A DNA stretch of 64,000 nt from Shouchella tritolerans (GTDB taxonomy: Bacteria; Bacillota; Bacilli; Bacillales; Bacillaceae_D): the NCBI RefSeq assembly GCF_025770735.1, contig NZ_JAODPB010000003.1:496001-560000 (forward strand). The letters run 5' to 3'. Both the position numbers and the translations under genes were made by a program. Under the pieces are notes generated by a model, which was not told the origin of the DNA, ran no database searches, and saw only the letters and a program-made list of their open reading frames with translations. Every line of letters starts with the position of its first letter. The first letter of the stretch is position 1. Shown one piece after another: positions 17,737 through 26,441 of the stretch.

Positions 17737-19176
17737 GTGATAGCAATGGCACAAAAGGGAACGGTTTATTTAATTGGTGCAGGGCCAGGCGATTGCGGTT
17801 TATTGACGGCAAAGGGGCTTGACATTCTTCGCCAGGCGGACGTTTTATTATACGACCGTCTTGTCAACCCACTTTTGCTGGAAGAAACAAAGCCAGGGGC
17901 TGAGCTGCTATATGCAGGCAAGCTGCCGAACCGCCATATTCTTCGCCAAGAAGCGATTCATGACGAAATGGTGCGCCATGCCCAAAAAGGAAAATGCGTC
18001 GTTCGTTTAAAAGGCGGCGACCCAAGCGTATTTGGACGCGTTGGTGAAGAAGCAGCCTTTCTCGACGAATACGGCGTACCTTACGAAATCGTTCCGGGCG
18101 TGACAGCAGGAATGGCGGCGCCAGCTTATGCAGGCGTTCCTGTAACCCATCGCCTTCACGGCGCCAACTTTGCCATTGCGACGGGGCATAGCCGCAGAGA
18201 CACCGGCTTGCCTGAAATCGATTGGAAGGGGCTTGCCTCCATCGACACGGTTGCTTTTTATATGGGCATTAAACATTTGCCAGCCATTGCTGAAAATTTA
18301 ATCACGCATGGTCGCCGGAGGGACGAAAAAGTGTTGTTAATTCAATGGGGGACAACAAGCAAACAGCGGACTCTTATCGCTGACTTAGGCACGGTAGCCC
18401 GAAAAGCAGAAGCTGAACAGTTTACCAACCCAGCTATTGCCCTCATTGGGGATGTCGCAGCTCTTTATCAAGGAAAAAGTTGGTTTGAGCGTAAACCATT
18501 GTTTGGCTCGTTTCCGCTAATTGCCAATAGCGACGGTTCTTCTCAGCTTGCATCTCTCTTAAAAGAAGAAGGGGCTGAAACGTTTGTATACCCCCGTTTC
18601 CATGAGGTGGATGAAGAAGCCCCGCTTATTCATTGGGAAACGGCCACAGACATTGCCTTCTTTGAAGAGGAGGATGTCGTTGTCTTTTTTCGATGGCTCC
18701 AAGAAAGAGGACTTGATATCCGTACCCTTTCTGCCCAATTTAGCGGTGAAACCGATTCGGCGGTAGAAGCTCTTCAACAACGCGGGCTTGCCCCTACTCA
18801 GGGGAGCAGTCCATTAGGTTCAGACCGATTCTTTTTAAGCCGTGGGGGCTTAGGTGGCAAACCTGGCTGGAAACATGTTCAAACGAGGGAACGAATCGTT
18901 GCCCCGTCCACGCAAACGACGATCAACCGTCTACTCGATGAAGGGCACTTGACCGATCTTGTCTTTTTGAGCCGTGAGTCCGTCGAATGTTTTGGCGAAG
19001 CGTTCGCTGCGATCGGCAGAGAGAAGGAAATAAGGGAGTTAAATGTGCTTTGTTTAAGCGATGAAGCGAAAAAAGCAGCGATTTCCTATGGTTTGTCGCC
19101 GCAAGTCAAGCAATCTGTACTGTCGTCATGGATGGAGGGGATGTATGCAGGCGATTTTATATGTGGGCCACGGTAG
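17737..19176 (+). CDS. Uroporphyrinogen-III C-methyltransferase with a HemD-like C-terminal domain
   Basis: A 479-codon gene. Residues 1-245 are a SUMT/CobA-type methyltransferase (YLIGAGPGDCGLLTAKGL, YDRLVNPLLL, LKGGDPSVFGRVGEEA, VPGVTAGMAAPAYAGVPVTHR) that converts uroporphyrinogen III to precorrin-2 with two SAM. Residues about 255-479 look like a divergent uroporphyrinogen-III synthase (HemD): two alpha/beta halves with VVVFFRWLQERGLDI and TDLVFLSRESVECFGEAF at the places of the usual FTSxNAV segments, but lacking most conserved residues. Bacillus subtilis YlnD has only the first part. GGAAGG is 2 bases before GTG at 17737 and 11 before ATG at 17746; either could start. Product feeds SirB and YlnF. 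Confidence 0.85.
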   Translation: MIAMAQKGTVYLIGAGPGDCGLLTAKGLDILRQADVLLYDRLVNPLLLEETKPGAELLYAGKLPNRHILRQEAIHDEMVRHAQKGKCVVRLKGGDPSVFGRVGEEAAFLDEYGVPYEIVPGVTAGMAAPAYAGVPVTHRLHGANFAIATGHSRRDTGLPEIDWKGLASIDTVAFYMGIKHLPAIAENLITHGRRRDEKVLLIQWGTTSKQRTLIADLGTVARKAEAEQFTNPAIALIGDVAALYQGKSWFERKPLFGSFPLIANSDGSSQLASLLKEEGAETFVYPRFHEVDEEAPLIHWETATDIAFFEEEDVVVFFRWLQERGLDIRTLSAQFSGETDSAVEALQQRGLAPTQGSSPLGSDRFFLSRGGLGGKPGWKHVQTRERIVAPSTQTTINRLLDEGHLTDLVFLSRESVECFGEAFAAIGREKEIRELNVLCLSDEAKKAAISYGLSPQVKQSVLSSWMEGMYAGDFICGPR

Positions 19177-19924
19177 CCGCGTCAAAGAAGGAAACGACCA
19201 GTTTCGTGCTTTTTTAAAAAAAGCCAAAAGCCATTTTTCCGGCGATTATTTCCAAACGGAAGCGTTTATTGAACTTAGTAAACCGACGATTGCCGAAGGG
19301 ATTGATCGGTGTGTACAAAACGGAGCAACGGCAATTGCCATCATTCCCGTATTGTTATTGACGGCCCACCATGCGAATATGGACATCCCTCAGGAAATAC
19401 AAGCGGCTAAGAGAAAATATCCTGATGTTGCATTTGCCTATGGCAAGCCGTTTGGCATTCAAGCCGATGTCATTGATGTTGCTTTAAGACGGCTTGCTAA
19501 TGCAGGGCTGCCACTGCTTGCAGAGGAAGGCAAGCGGCAAGACGGTACGACCGTTCTTGTTGTCGGCAGAGGGTCAAGCGATGGCAATCAACCAAGTGAT
19601 GTCGCTAAAATTGCCCGTCTACTCTATGAGAAAACAGCGTGTGACAACGTCGAAACGTGTTTTATGGCAGCAACAACGCCAACAGTTGCCCAAGGGTTAG
19701 CCAAAGTGGAGAAACTTGGTGCGCAGCGTGTTTATGTGCTTCCGTATTTGCTCTTTACCGGCATTTTAATGAACGAATTGGCCAACACGCTAGCAGACAG
19801 AAAAGGAAACACAGCCACTGCATATGTGTTATGCGAATTCCTTGGGAGCGATGACGGGCTCGCGCCTGTGTTGATAGGCCGCGTCAATGAGGCGCTTCGT
19901 GAAATAAATGGGGGATGTGGATGA
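19145..19924 (+). CDS. sirB: Sirohydrochlorin ferrochelatase SirB
   Basis: A 259-residue CbiX/SirB chelatase that inserts iron into sirohydrochlorin, the last step of siroheme synthesis. The two metal-site histidines are visible in LYVGHGSRVKEGN and LTAHHANMDIP, and the second half repeats the fold (VVGRGSSDGNQPSDVA, FMAATTPTVAQG). The ATG at 19145 is preferred since GGAGGGG precedes it and the conserved HGSR begins 10 codons later; it overlaps the methyltransferase gene by 32 bases. The 3' end overlaps ylnF by ATGA. This corresponds to ylnE of Bacillus subtilis. Confidence 0.92.
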   Translation: MQAILYVGHGSRVKEGNDQFRAFLKKAKSHFSGDYFQTEAFIELSKPTIAEGIDRCVQNGATAIAIIPVLLLTAHHANMDIPQEIQAAKRKYPDVAFAYGKPFGIQADVIDVALRRLANAGLPLLAEEGKRQDGTTVLVVGRGSSDGNQPSDVAKIARLLYEKTACDNVETCFMAATTPTVAQGLAKVEKLGAQRVYVLPYLLFTGILMNELANTLADRKGNTATAYVLCEFLGSDDGLAPVLIGRVNEALREINGGCG

Positions 19925-20550
19925 GTGCGTTGCCGTTTATGCTTGAGCTAAGCATGTTAAAAACCGTGGTAGTCGGCGGGGGGCAGCTTGCCTATAAGCG
20001 GACGTTAAGCATCGTTGAAGCAGGTGGACACGTAACCGTTGTGGCGCCCACACTTCATCCGCAGCTCCAAGCGTTAGCGTTAGCCGAAAAACTGCGCTGG
20101 GAAGCACGCTATGCAAGCGGCGATGAATGCTTTCTCGCTGATTTGCTTTTCCTCTGTACCGATCAGCCACTTGTGCACCAACAGTTGTTGCGAAACCGAG
20201 CACCGCGTCAGCTCGTTTATGTTGGCGACCAAGCGCAAGCAGGCCATGTTTATGTGCCGGCTAAAATTGAGAAAGGGTTGCTCACAGTTAGCATCTCGAC
20301 AGCAGGAGCAAGCCCAAGTTACACCAAGCGGATAAAGGGGCAAATCGCGAACTTGTTGCCAGAGCATGCCGCTGAAGAACTTGCGTTTCTCCAGAAAGCA
20401 CGGGAGCTTGTATTAGCGAGCAATGCGGAAAACGAGGAAAAACGCGCTCTTTTGCAAGAGCTCGCTTCACCAGAACGTCTGCAAGATGAGTGGCGCGAGC
20501 AATGGCTAGCTGACCAACTGCGACGGATAGCCGAAGGTAAACAAAAATGA
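19921..20550 (+). CDS. Precorrin-2 dehydrogenase (YlnF/Met8-like)
   Basis: A 209-residue NAD-dependent dehydrogenase that oxidises precorrin-2 to sirohydrochlorin. The Rossmann fingerprint is TVVVGGGQLAYKRTLSIVEAG at residue 16, then HVTVVAP, and the middle contains ISTAGASPSYTKRIKGQI, the family's substrate region (normally TSGxSP). A helical C-terminal domain follows. The ATG at 19921 overlaps the sirB stop (ATGA), which fixes the start; a GTG two codons upstream is possible. With the SUMT and SirB it gives the three steps from uroporphyrinogen III to siroheme, as in ylnDEF. Confidence 0.9.
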   Translation: MSALPFMLELSMLKTVVVGGGQLAYKRTLSIVEAGGHVTVVAPTLHPQLQALALAEKLRWEARYASGDECFLADLLFLCTDQPLVHQQLLRNRAPRQLVYVGDQAQAGHVYVPAKIEKGLLTVSISTAGASPSYTKRIKGQIANLLPEHAAEELAFLQKARELVLASNAENEEKRALLQELASPERLQDEWREQWLADQLRRIAEGKQK

Positions 20551-20571
20551 AGACGATACGAGAGGTGGATT

Positions 20572-22401
20572 GTGGTGCAGCTCCAGACGACAAACAGCCC
20601 ATTCAGCCAAGAACAAATAGAGCTTTTAAATAAGTTGCTGCCAACGCTAACCGATACACAGAAAAGCTGGATAAGCGGTTATTTGGCAGCAACAGCAAAC
20701 GCGGCTCTTAGTGAAGCAGCGATAACGGTACCAGCTGAACTTAGCGCACCGAGTGAAGCTGCCCAGGAAAACAAAGAAGTGACTGTGTTATACGGTTCAC
20801 AAACAGGCAATAGCCAACAGCTCGCTGAAGAAATTAGCCGCAAACTGGAAGACAAAGCGTATCATGTGACACTGGCATCGATGCATACATACAAGCCAAA
20901 AAACATAAAAGACGTTACGAATTTACTTCTTATTGTTAGTACGCATGGGGAAGGCGAACCGCCAGATAACGCCATTGCTTTCCACGAATTTCTACTTGGG
21001 CGCAAGGCGCCGAAATTGTCGGATGTGCATTTTTCAGTGCTTGCTTTAGGGGACTCATCTTATGAATTTTTCTGTCAAACAGGGAAAGAGTTGGACCAGC
21101 GCTTAGAGGAGCTTGGAGGAACGCGGTTGTATCCACGTGTTGATTGTGACATTGATTTTGACGAGGATGCAGCCGAATGGATGGAAGGTGTTCTTGCTGG
21201 CCTTGAAAAAGCAACGGGTATACCGTCAGCGGCGAGTTCCGCAGCTCCGCTATTAACAGATGCCACGGCTACTGTTTACAGCCGCACCAATCCTTATAAA
21301 GCAGAAATACTTGAAAATATCAATTTAAATGGCCGTGGTTCAAACAAGGAGACGCGCCACTTGGAGCTTTCTCTTGAAGGGTCGGGATTTACATTTGAGC
21401 CTGGCGACTCGGTTGGCATTTTTCCGGAAAATGACAGCGATTTGGCCGATCAGTTGATTGCCGAAATGGGTTGGAACGGTGATGAGTCGGTGCCAATTGG
21501 CAAGCAAGGCGATGTGTTGCCGTTGCGGGAGGCACTAATCCGTCATTTCGAGATAACGGTTTTAACAAAGCCTCTGCTTGAAAAAGCGTCGCTGCTTTCC
21601 AAAAACAATGCTTTAAAGGAATTAGTGGCAGCTGGCAATGAACAGCAACTTCGAGCTTATCTAGAAGGACGGGACATTCTTGATTTGGTTAGGGATTTCG
21701 CCCCATGGGAAGGAACAGCAGGAGACTTTACTGCTATTCTCCGCAAAATCCCACCACGTCTGTATTCAATTGCTAGTAGCTACCGTGCCAATGAAGACGA
21801 AGTCCATTTAACCGTTGGCGCTGTCCGCTATGACGCTCATGGACGTAAACGGGCAGGCGTTTGCTCCGTACAGTGCGCTGAACGCAAAGCGCCAGGGGAG
21901 ACATTGCCGATTTTTATTCAGCGCAACCCGAATTTTCGCTTGCCTGAGGATGGGAGCACACCGATTTTAATGGTCGGTCCAGGAACAGGAGTAGCCCCTT
22001 TCCGAGCCTTTTTGGAAGAACGGGAAGAGACAGGGGCAGAAGGGCCAGCTTGGCTATTTTTTGGTGATCAGCATTTTTCGACCGACTTTCTATACCAAAC
22101 CGATTGGCAGCGCTGGATGAAAGAAGGTGTACTAACGAAAATGGATGTCGCTTTCTCACGTGACCAGGACGAAAAAGTCTATGTGCAGCACAGAATGTTA
22201 GAGAAAGCAGATGAAGTGTTCCAATGGCTAGAAGATGGCGCTGTTATTTACATTTGTGGGGATGAAAAACAAATGGCGAAAGACGTCCATAAAACCCTCG
22301 TTTCGATCATCGCCAAACAAGGCAACCGCAGCGAAGAAGAAGCAGAAGCCTATCTCAGCAACTTACAGCAAAATAACCGTTACCAGCGCGACGTATATTA
22401 A
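20572..22401 (+). CDS. cysJ: Sulfite reductase [NADPH] flavoprotein alpha subunit CysJ
   Basis: A 609-residue diflavin reductase. Residues about 65-215 are an FMN flavodoxin domain (LYGSQTGNSQQLAEEI, STHGEGEPPDNA, LGDSSYEFFCQTGKELD). Residues about 240-455 bind FAD (RLYSIASSY, GVCSVQCA), and the rest is the NADPH domain (ILMVGPGTGVAPFRAFLEER, FGDQHFSTDFLY, YICGDEKQMAKDVH). It passes electrons from NADPH to CysI. The start is one of two consecutive GTG codons after GAGAGGTGG. In Bacillus subtilis cysJI form a separate operon; here they sit at the 3' end of the sulfate/siroheme unit, 21 bases after ylnF. Confidence 0.96.
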   Translation: MVQLQTTNSPFSQEQIELLNKLLPTLTDTQKSWISGYLAATANAALSEAAITVPAELSAPSEAAQENKEVTVLYGSQTGNSQQLAEEISRKLEDKAYHVTLASMHTYKPKNIKDVTNLLLIVSTHGEGEPPDNAIAFHEFLLGRKAPKLSDVHFSVLALGDSSYEFFCQTGKELDQRLEELGGTRLYPRVDCDIDFDEDAAEWMEGVLAGLEKATGIPSAASSAAPLLTDATATVYSRTNPYKAEILENINLNGRGSNKETRHLELSLEGSGFTFEPGDSVGIFPENDSDLADQLIAEMGWNGDESVPIGKQGDVLPLREALIRHFEITVLTKPLLEKASLLSKNNALKELVAAGNEQQLRAYLEGRDILDLVRDFAPWEGTAGDFTAILRKIPPRLYSIASSYRANEDEVHLTVGAVRYDAHGRKRAGVCSVQCAERKAPGETLPIFIQRNPNFRLPEDGSTPILMVGPGTGVAPFRAFLEEREETGAEGPAWLFFGDQHFSTDFLYQTDWQRWMKEGVLTKMDVAFSRDQDEKVYVQHRMLEKADEVFQWLEDGAVIYICGDEKQMAKDVHKTLVSIIAKQGNRSEEEAEAYLSNLQQNNRYQRDVY

Positions 22402-22413
22402 TGGAGGGAGAAA

Positions 22414-24138
22414 ATGATGGCAGACCAAAAAGTTGCACCGACGCAAGATGGACCTCCTAGTGATGTCGAACGCATTAAAAGAGAAAGCAATTATTTACGT
22501 GGTACTTTAGCTGAAACATTAAAAGAACCATTAAGCGCCGGCATCCCAGACGACGATAACCGTTTAATGAAATTTCATGGCAGCTATTTGCAAGATGACC
22601 GCGACTTGCGTGAAGAGCGGCGCCGACAAAAGCTCGAGCCTGCCTATCAATTTATGGTGCGTGTCCGTCTTCCTGGTGGTGTCGCAACACCGAAACAATG
22701 GCTCGCTATGGATGATCTGGCCCATCGCTACGGCAATGGCACGCTTCGACTAACGACACGGCAAACGTTCCAAATGCATGGCATTTTAAAATGGAATATG
22801 AAAAAAAACATTCAAGGCATTAACGCTGCTTTAATGGATACGATTGCGGCTTGTGGCGACGTAAATCGAAATGTGATGAGCACACCCAATCCGTACCAAT
22901 CGGAAGTCCACGGCGAAGTCTACGACTGGGCAAAAAAACTGAGTGAAGCGCTCTTGCCAAAAACACGTGCTTATCATGAAATTTGGCTTGACGAAGAGAA
23001 AGTCGCGGGCACCCCTCAGCAAGATGAAGTAGAACCAATGTATGGGCCTCTTTATTTGCCAAGAAAATTTAAAATTGGTGTTGCCGTTCCACCTGCAAAT
23101 GATGTGGATATCTTTTCGCAAGACATTGGTTTTATTGCCATCTTGGAAGAAGGCAAGCTAACAGGTTTTAATGTTGCTTGCGGTGGCGGAATGGGCATGA
23201 CGCATGGCGATACGAAAACCTACCCGCAACTGGGCCGTGTCATTGGCTTTTGCGAGCCCCAACAAATCATTGACGTTGCTGAAAAATTGATTACGATTCA
23301 ACGGGATTACGGCAACCGTTCAGTCCGGAAATATGCCCGATTTAAGTACACGATTGACCGCCATGGCTTAGACTGGTTAAAAAACGAGTTGCACGCTCGC
23401 CTTGGCTGGGAGCTAGGAGAAGCACGCCCTTTTCAGTTTGATCATAACGGTGATCGGTATGGCTGGACAAAAGGAGTAAAAGGACGTTGGCATTTGACGT
23501 TATTCATCCAAAATGGCCGGATTCAAGACACGGACGATTATCAACTAATGACTGGCTTGCGGGAGATTGCCAAGATTCATACAGGCGAATTTCGTTTGAC
23601 TGGCAATCAAAATGTAATTATCAGTAACGTAACGGCGGCGAAGAGAAAAGCGATTCAAGCAATTGTTGAAACATATGGGCTAACAGACGGCAAACATGTT
23701 TCGGCATTGCGCCGCAACTCGATGGCTTGCGTTGCTTTTCCGACATGTGGCTTAGCAATGGCTGAATCAGAACGGTACTTGCCTTCACTCATTGACAAAC
23801 TGGAGTTTGTCCTCGATGAAGCAGGCATCCGCGACGAAGACATCGTCATCCGCATGGCTGGCTGTCCCAATGGCTGCTCACGTGCTGCATTAGCTGAAAT
23901 CGGTTTTATTGGCAAAGCGCCAGGTAAGTATAACCTATATCTTGGCGGAGGATTTGCTGGGGAGCGCTTGAGCAAAATGTACAAAGAAAATATCGGCGAG
24001 GCGGAAATCATAAAAACATTGGAGCCGATCTTGTATGCTTATGCGAAAGAACGAGAGGAAGGCGAGCGTTTTGGCGATTTTGTCATCCGTAAAGGTTATG
24101 TAAAAGCAGTCGAGTCGGGAACTGATTTTCATCAATAA
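22414..24138 (+). CDS. cysI: Sulfite reductase hemoprotein beta subunit CysI
   Basis: A 574-residue siroheme/[4Fe-4S] enzyme that reduces sulfite to sulfide with six electrons from CysJ. The substrate and siroheme region includes [15 protein letters not shown] near residue 110. The cluster ligands are visible as [16 protein letters not shown] near 435 and [17 protein letters not shown] near 480, the last Cys being the siroheme bridge. GGAGGGAG precedes ATG-ATG. It ends the cys operon, followed by a hairpin. It depends on siroheme made by the three genes upstream in the same unit. Confidence 0.96.
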   Translation: MMADQKVAPTQDGPPSDVERIKRESNYLRGTLAETLKEPLSAGIPDDDNRLMKFHGSYLQDDRDLREERRRQKLEPAYQFMVRVRLPGGVATPKQWLAMDDLAHRYGNGTLRLTTRQTFQMHGILKWNMKKNIQGINAALMDTIAACGDVNRNVMSTPNPYQSEVHGEVYDWAKKLSEALLPKTRAYHEIWLDEEKVAGTPQQDEVEPMYGPLYLPRKFKIGVAVPPANDVDIFSQDIGFIAILEEGKLTGFNVACGGGMGMTHGDTKTYPQLGRVIGFCEPQQIIDVAEKLITIQRDYGNRSVRKYARFKYTIDRHGLDWLKNELHARLGWELGEARPFQFDHNGDRYGWTKGVKGRWHLTLFIQNGRIQDTDDYQLMTGLREIAKIHTGEFRLTGNQNVIISNVTAAKRKAIQAIVETYGLTDGKHVSALRRNSMACVAFPTCGLAMAESERYLPSLIDKLEFVLDEAGIRDEDIVIRMAGCPNGCSRAALAEIGFIGKAPGKYNLYLGGGFAGERLSKMYKENIGEAEIIKTLEPILYAYAKEREEGERFGDFVIRKGYVKAVESGTDFHQ

Positions 24139-24144
24139 AAGGAG

Positions 24145-24171
24145 CGCCACTAAGCATGGAGCCTAGTGGCG
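24145..24171. terminator. Terminator of the cys operon
   Basis: CGCCACTA and TAGTGGCG form an 8-base perfect stem around an 11-base loop 6 bases after the cysI stop, followed by ATTTCTTT. The permease gene converges from the other side. Confidence 0.75.
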
Positions 24172-24194
24172 ATTTCTTTGTTGCAAAGCAAAAA

Positions 24195-24890
24195 TCAAGC
24201 TGTCACTTCCGCATTTTTCGTCATCTTCCGCAGCAACCACAGCAACCCAGCAATCAACGCCGCAGTTAGAAAAAACGAGAAGAAGGGAGAAGGCGAGAGG
24301 CCGCCGGTCCAAATGAGCACGGGATCAGGGACGTCTAAGCCCCAAAAGTGGTTGTGGACGATAACGACTGCCACACTAAGCATGATGATGCCAAACCCGG
24401 CATAAGGGTTAAATTTATAGTAGCCTGCGCTAATGAACCAGCCTAACAAGTAGAATAGGAAAAAAGTGGATAGCATTGCTGCAGTTTGGATGAAAAGCGA
24501 TTGTTCCATAAAGGGCCAAGAACGACTTAATTCCCAACCGGCGACGGAGTAGACGAGCGATTCCAGGCCGTACAAGATAAGTCCGGCTATGGTCATAATT
24601 ATGGATAAGCGAGCGCTAGCTGACACCATCCCTTTAAAGTAGTCTTTGCGCGTAATGCCGTTGGATACATAGTATTCCAAGAAGCCTCTCATAGACAGCA
24701 AACCAAGAATTAAAAAGAAAATCCGTGTAGATTGCAGATAGCCTTGTAAGAGGGACCAGTCATAGGCTGATTGGTAACTGAGCAAAATGATAATCACAAG
24801 ATAGACGCCAATAAAAATTGCTGTATACCATTTACTCCATTTCGCAAATGTATGCAATGTCGCCTTGGCAACGAGTGTGCTTTTATTCAT
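24195..24890 (-). CDS. ABC transporter membrane subunit
   Basis: A 231-residue membrane protein with six predicted hydrophobic segments (residues about 22-42, 55-66, 95-115, 133-152, 160-178, 205-220) and no ATPase motif. It sits directly after an ABC ATPase gene, overlapping it by 8 bases, and after a GntR gene, so it is probably the permease of that exporter. Sequence family not recognised. Operons with GntR-ATPase-permease order resemble ytr of Bacillus subtilis, which responds to cell-wall-active antibiotics; that role here is inference. Confidence 0.75.
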   Translation of the reverse strand: MNKSTLVAKATLHTFAKWSKWYTAIFIGVYLVIIILLSYQSAYDWSLLQGYLQSTRIFFLILGLLSMRGFLEYYVSNGITRKDYFKGMVSASARLSIIMTIAGLILYGLESLVYSVAGWELSRSWPFMEQSLFIQTAAMLSTFFLFYLLGWFISAGYYKFNPYAGFGIIMLSVAVVIVHNHFWGLDVPDPVLIWTGGLSPSPFFSFFLTAALIAGLLWLLRKMTKNAEVTA

Positions 24891-25764
24891 TATGCCCCTC
24901 CTCTGTCAAATGGATAAATAGTTCTTGTAAAGCAACTGGGCCAATTTGCAAACCTTGTTGTTCGGACAGGGCTCGTTCTCTTTCTGTTAATTCTCCATAG
25001 ACCATCGCCGATTTTGTCTGTCCTAGTGTCTGTTCATTTAGTACTTTCTTTCCTAATGTAAATTCATCAACCGCTGCGACATCGCCAGTAATCGTCGTTC
25101 CCCGGGATAACAATGACTCCGTATCATCATGGAGCATAAGGGAACCTTGATGAAGGATGAGGACGTCTTCCAGCATCGAAGCCACTTCGGAAATAAGGTG
25201 TGTGGACAGGATGATTGTTCTTGGATGTTCCATATATTCTTTGAGCACTTCTTTATAGAAAATGTCACGAGCTGGCGCGTCCATGCCTAAATAGGCTTCG
25301 TCAAAAATCGTAATCGGTGCCCGGCTTGCTAGTCCGGCTATGACATGGGCGGCAGACTGCATCCCCCGTGATAATTCATTCATCGGCGAATGAATAGGCA
25401 GTTTAAACCGTTCTACAAGGTTCATGGCATACTCCCAATCAAAATGGGGACGGAAGAGGGCAACACCTTTTAAATATTCCTCTAAACGATCTGAATCTGA
25501 ATCAATTTTGACATCACGAATAAAGCTGATGTTTTCAACAATCGCTCCGTTCTCAAAGACGTCCTCGCCGTTAACGGTAATCGAGCCACTCGTCGGGTTT
25601 CGGAATCCCGCCAACAAGGACAATAGCGTTGTTTTCCCTGCGCCATTTCGTCCGAGCAATCCATAGATTTTGTTCTGTTCAAGTGTAAACGAGACATGGT
25701 CAATAATCGTTTTATCCGAAAGACGTAGCGTAAGCTGTCTCGCTTCAATCACAGGGTCGATCAT
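24883..25764 (-). CDS. ABC transporter ATP-binding protein, YtrB-like
   Basis: A 293-residue ABC ATPase. The Walker A motif is GLLGRNGAGKTTLLSLLAG near residue 34. The signature is the variant NELSRGMQSAAHVIAGL near 134 (LSRGM rather than LSGGQ). Walker B is APITIFDEAYLGMD, and the switch His lies in IILSTHLISEV. Variant signatures of the LSRGM type are common in YtrB-type antibiotic-stress exporters. A C-terminal part of about 70 residues follows the ATPase core. It overlaps the GntR stop by 4 bases and the permease by 8, so the three are co-translated. Confidence 0.85.
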   Translation of the reverse strand: MIDPVIEARQLTLRLSDKTIIDHVSFTLEQNKIYGLLGRNGAGKTTLLSLLAGFRNPTSGSITVNGEDVFENGAIVENISFIRDVKIDSDSDRLEEYLKGVALFRPHFDWEYAMNLVERFKLPIHSPMNELSRGMQSAAHVIAGLASRAPITIFDEAYLGMDAPARDIFYKEVLKEYMEHPRTIILSTHLISEVASMLEDVLILHQGSLMLHDDTESLLSRGTTITGDVAAVDEFTLGKKVLNEQTLGQTKSAMVYGELTERERALSEQQGLQIGPVALQELFIHLTEEGHNE

Positions 25765-26135
25765 TCTATTTCTCCTCCTATTGACTTAATCATTTCTTGT
25801 AACTCTCCTTCAGTAATGCCGAGTTTTCGTGCTTCTTGCAGCATACTTCGGACATAATTTTCTTTAAACGCTTGTTTGCGCTTCTTAATAAGCTTGCTTC
25901 TGGCTCCGCTTTTGACGAACATGCCAACGCCTCTTTTCTTGTACAGAATGCCATTGTCAACCAATTGGTTGAACCCCTTTAAAACAGTTGCTGGATTGAT
26001 TTTATAAGTAGCCACTAGCTGGTTCGTTGAAGGGACTTGTGCCTCTTCTGTCAATGTGCCATTCACAATTTCATCTTCAATCATCTCTCGTATTTGTTGA
26101 AAGATGGGTTTGTTTTCATCAAGTGAAGGTTTCAT
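25761..26135 (-). CDS. GntR family regulator, YtrA-like
   Basis: A 124-residue regulator. Residues 5-75 are the GntR winged helix (IFQQIREMIEDEIVNGTLTE, QVPSTNQLVATYKINPATVLKG). Only a short 45-residue C-terminal part follows, the hallmark of the YtrA subfamily, which lacks a large effector domain and controls its own ABC transporter operon. GGAGGG precedes the ATG. Its predicted operator TGGTTA-N6-TAACCA overlaps the -10 of its promoter, so autorepression is likely. The inducing signal is unknown but is often a cell-envelope antibiotic for this family. Confidence 0.88.
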   Translation of the reverse strand: MKPSLDENKPIFQQIREMIEDEIVNGTLTEEAQVPSTNQLVATYKINPATVLKGFNQLVDNGILYKKRGVGMFVKSGARSKLIKKRKQAFKENYVRSMLQEARKLGITEGELQEMIKSIGGEIE

Positions 26136-26201
26136 GTGATCCCTCCTTTTTCGGAATTTTAGAGAGCATGAAGATGGGCTGTAGTTTGTTATTTGGTTAG
26201 T

Positions 26202-26244
26202 TGGTTATGTAGTTAACCATATATGGAATGGAGTTGGCTGTCAA
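26202..26244 (-). promoter_or_regulatory. Promoter and operator of the GntR-ABC operon
   Basis: On the minus strand TTGACA (26239-26244), a 17-base spacer and TATGGT (26216-26221) form the promoter. TGGTTA-N6-TAACCA (26202-26219), an inverted repeat, overlaps the -10, a site where YtrA-type GntR repressors act. An extra TGGTTA copy sits just downstream at 26194-26199. Confidence 0.7.
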
Positions 26245-26282
26245 GTGGTTAAAAAACTCAATTGCGATGTTTTGGCAAAGAA

Positions 26283-26312
26283 AAGCACCCAAAGCGAAAT
26301 GCTTGGGTGCTT
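26283..26312. terminator. Hairpin between the GntR operon and the PrpF-like gene
   Basis: AAGCACCCAA and TTGGGTGCTT pair, with GC/GC inside and a 5-base GAAAT loop. It lies upstream of the GntR promoter and beyond the 3' end of the PrpF-like gene, so it may terminate the minus-strand or plus-strand transcription. Confidence 0.6.
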
Positions 26313-26441
26313 GATCTCGTATAATCATTATTTGCTTTGCGTTATCTTAGTTGGAGTAGTGTTCTATACTCGGGACGTGTCCGTCTAATTGATTTGCTTC
26401 AGACAGACAAACGCCTATATTCCTTTATATCCTTTTTTAGA

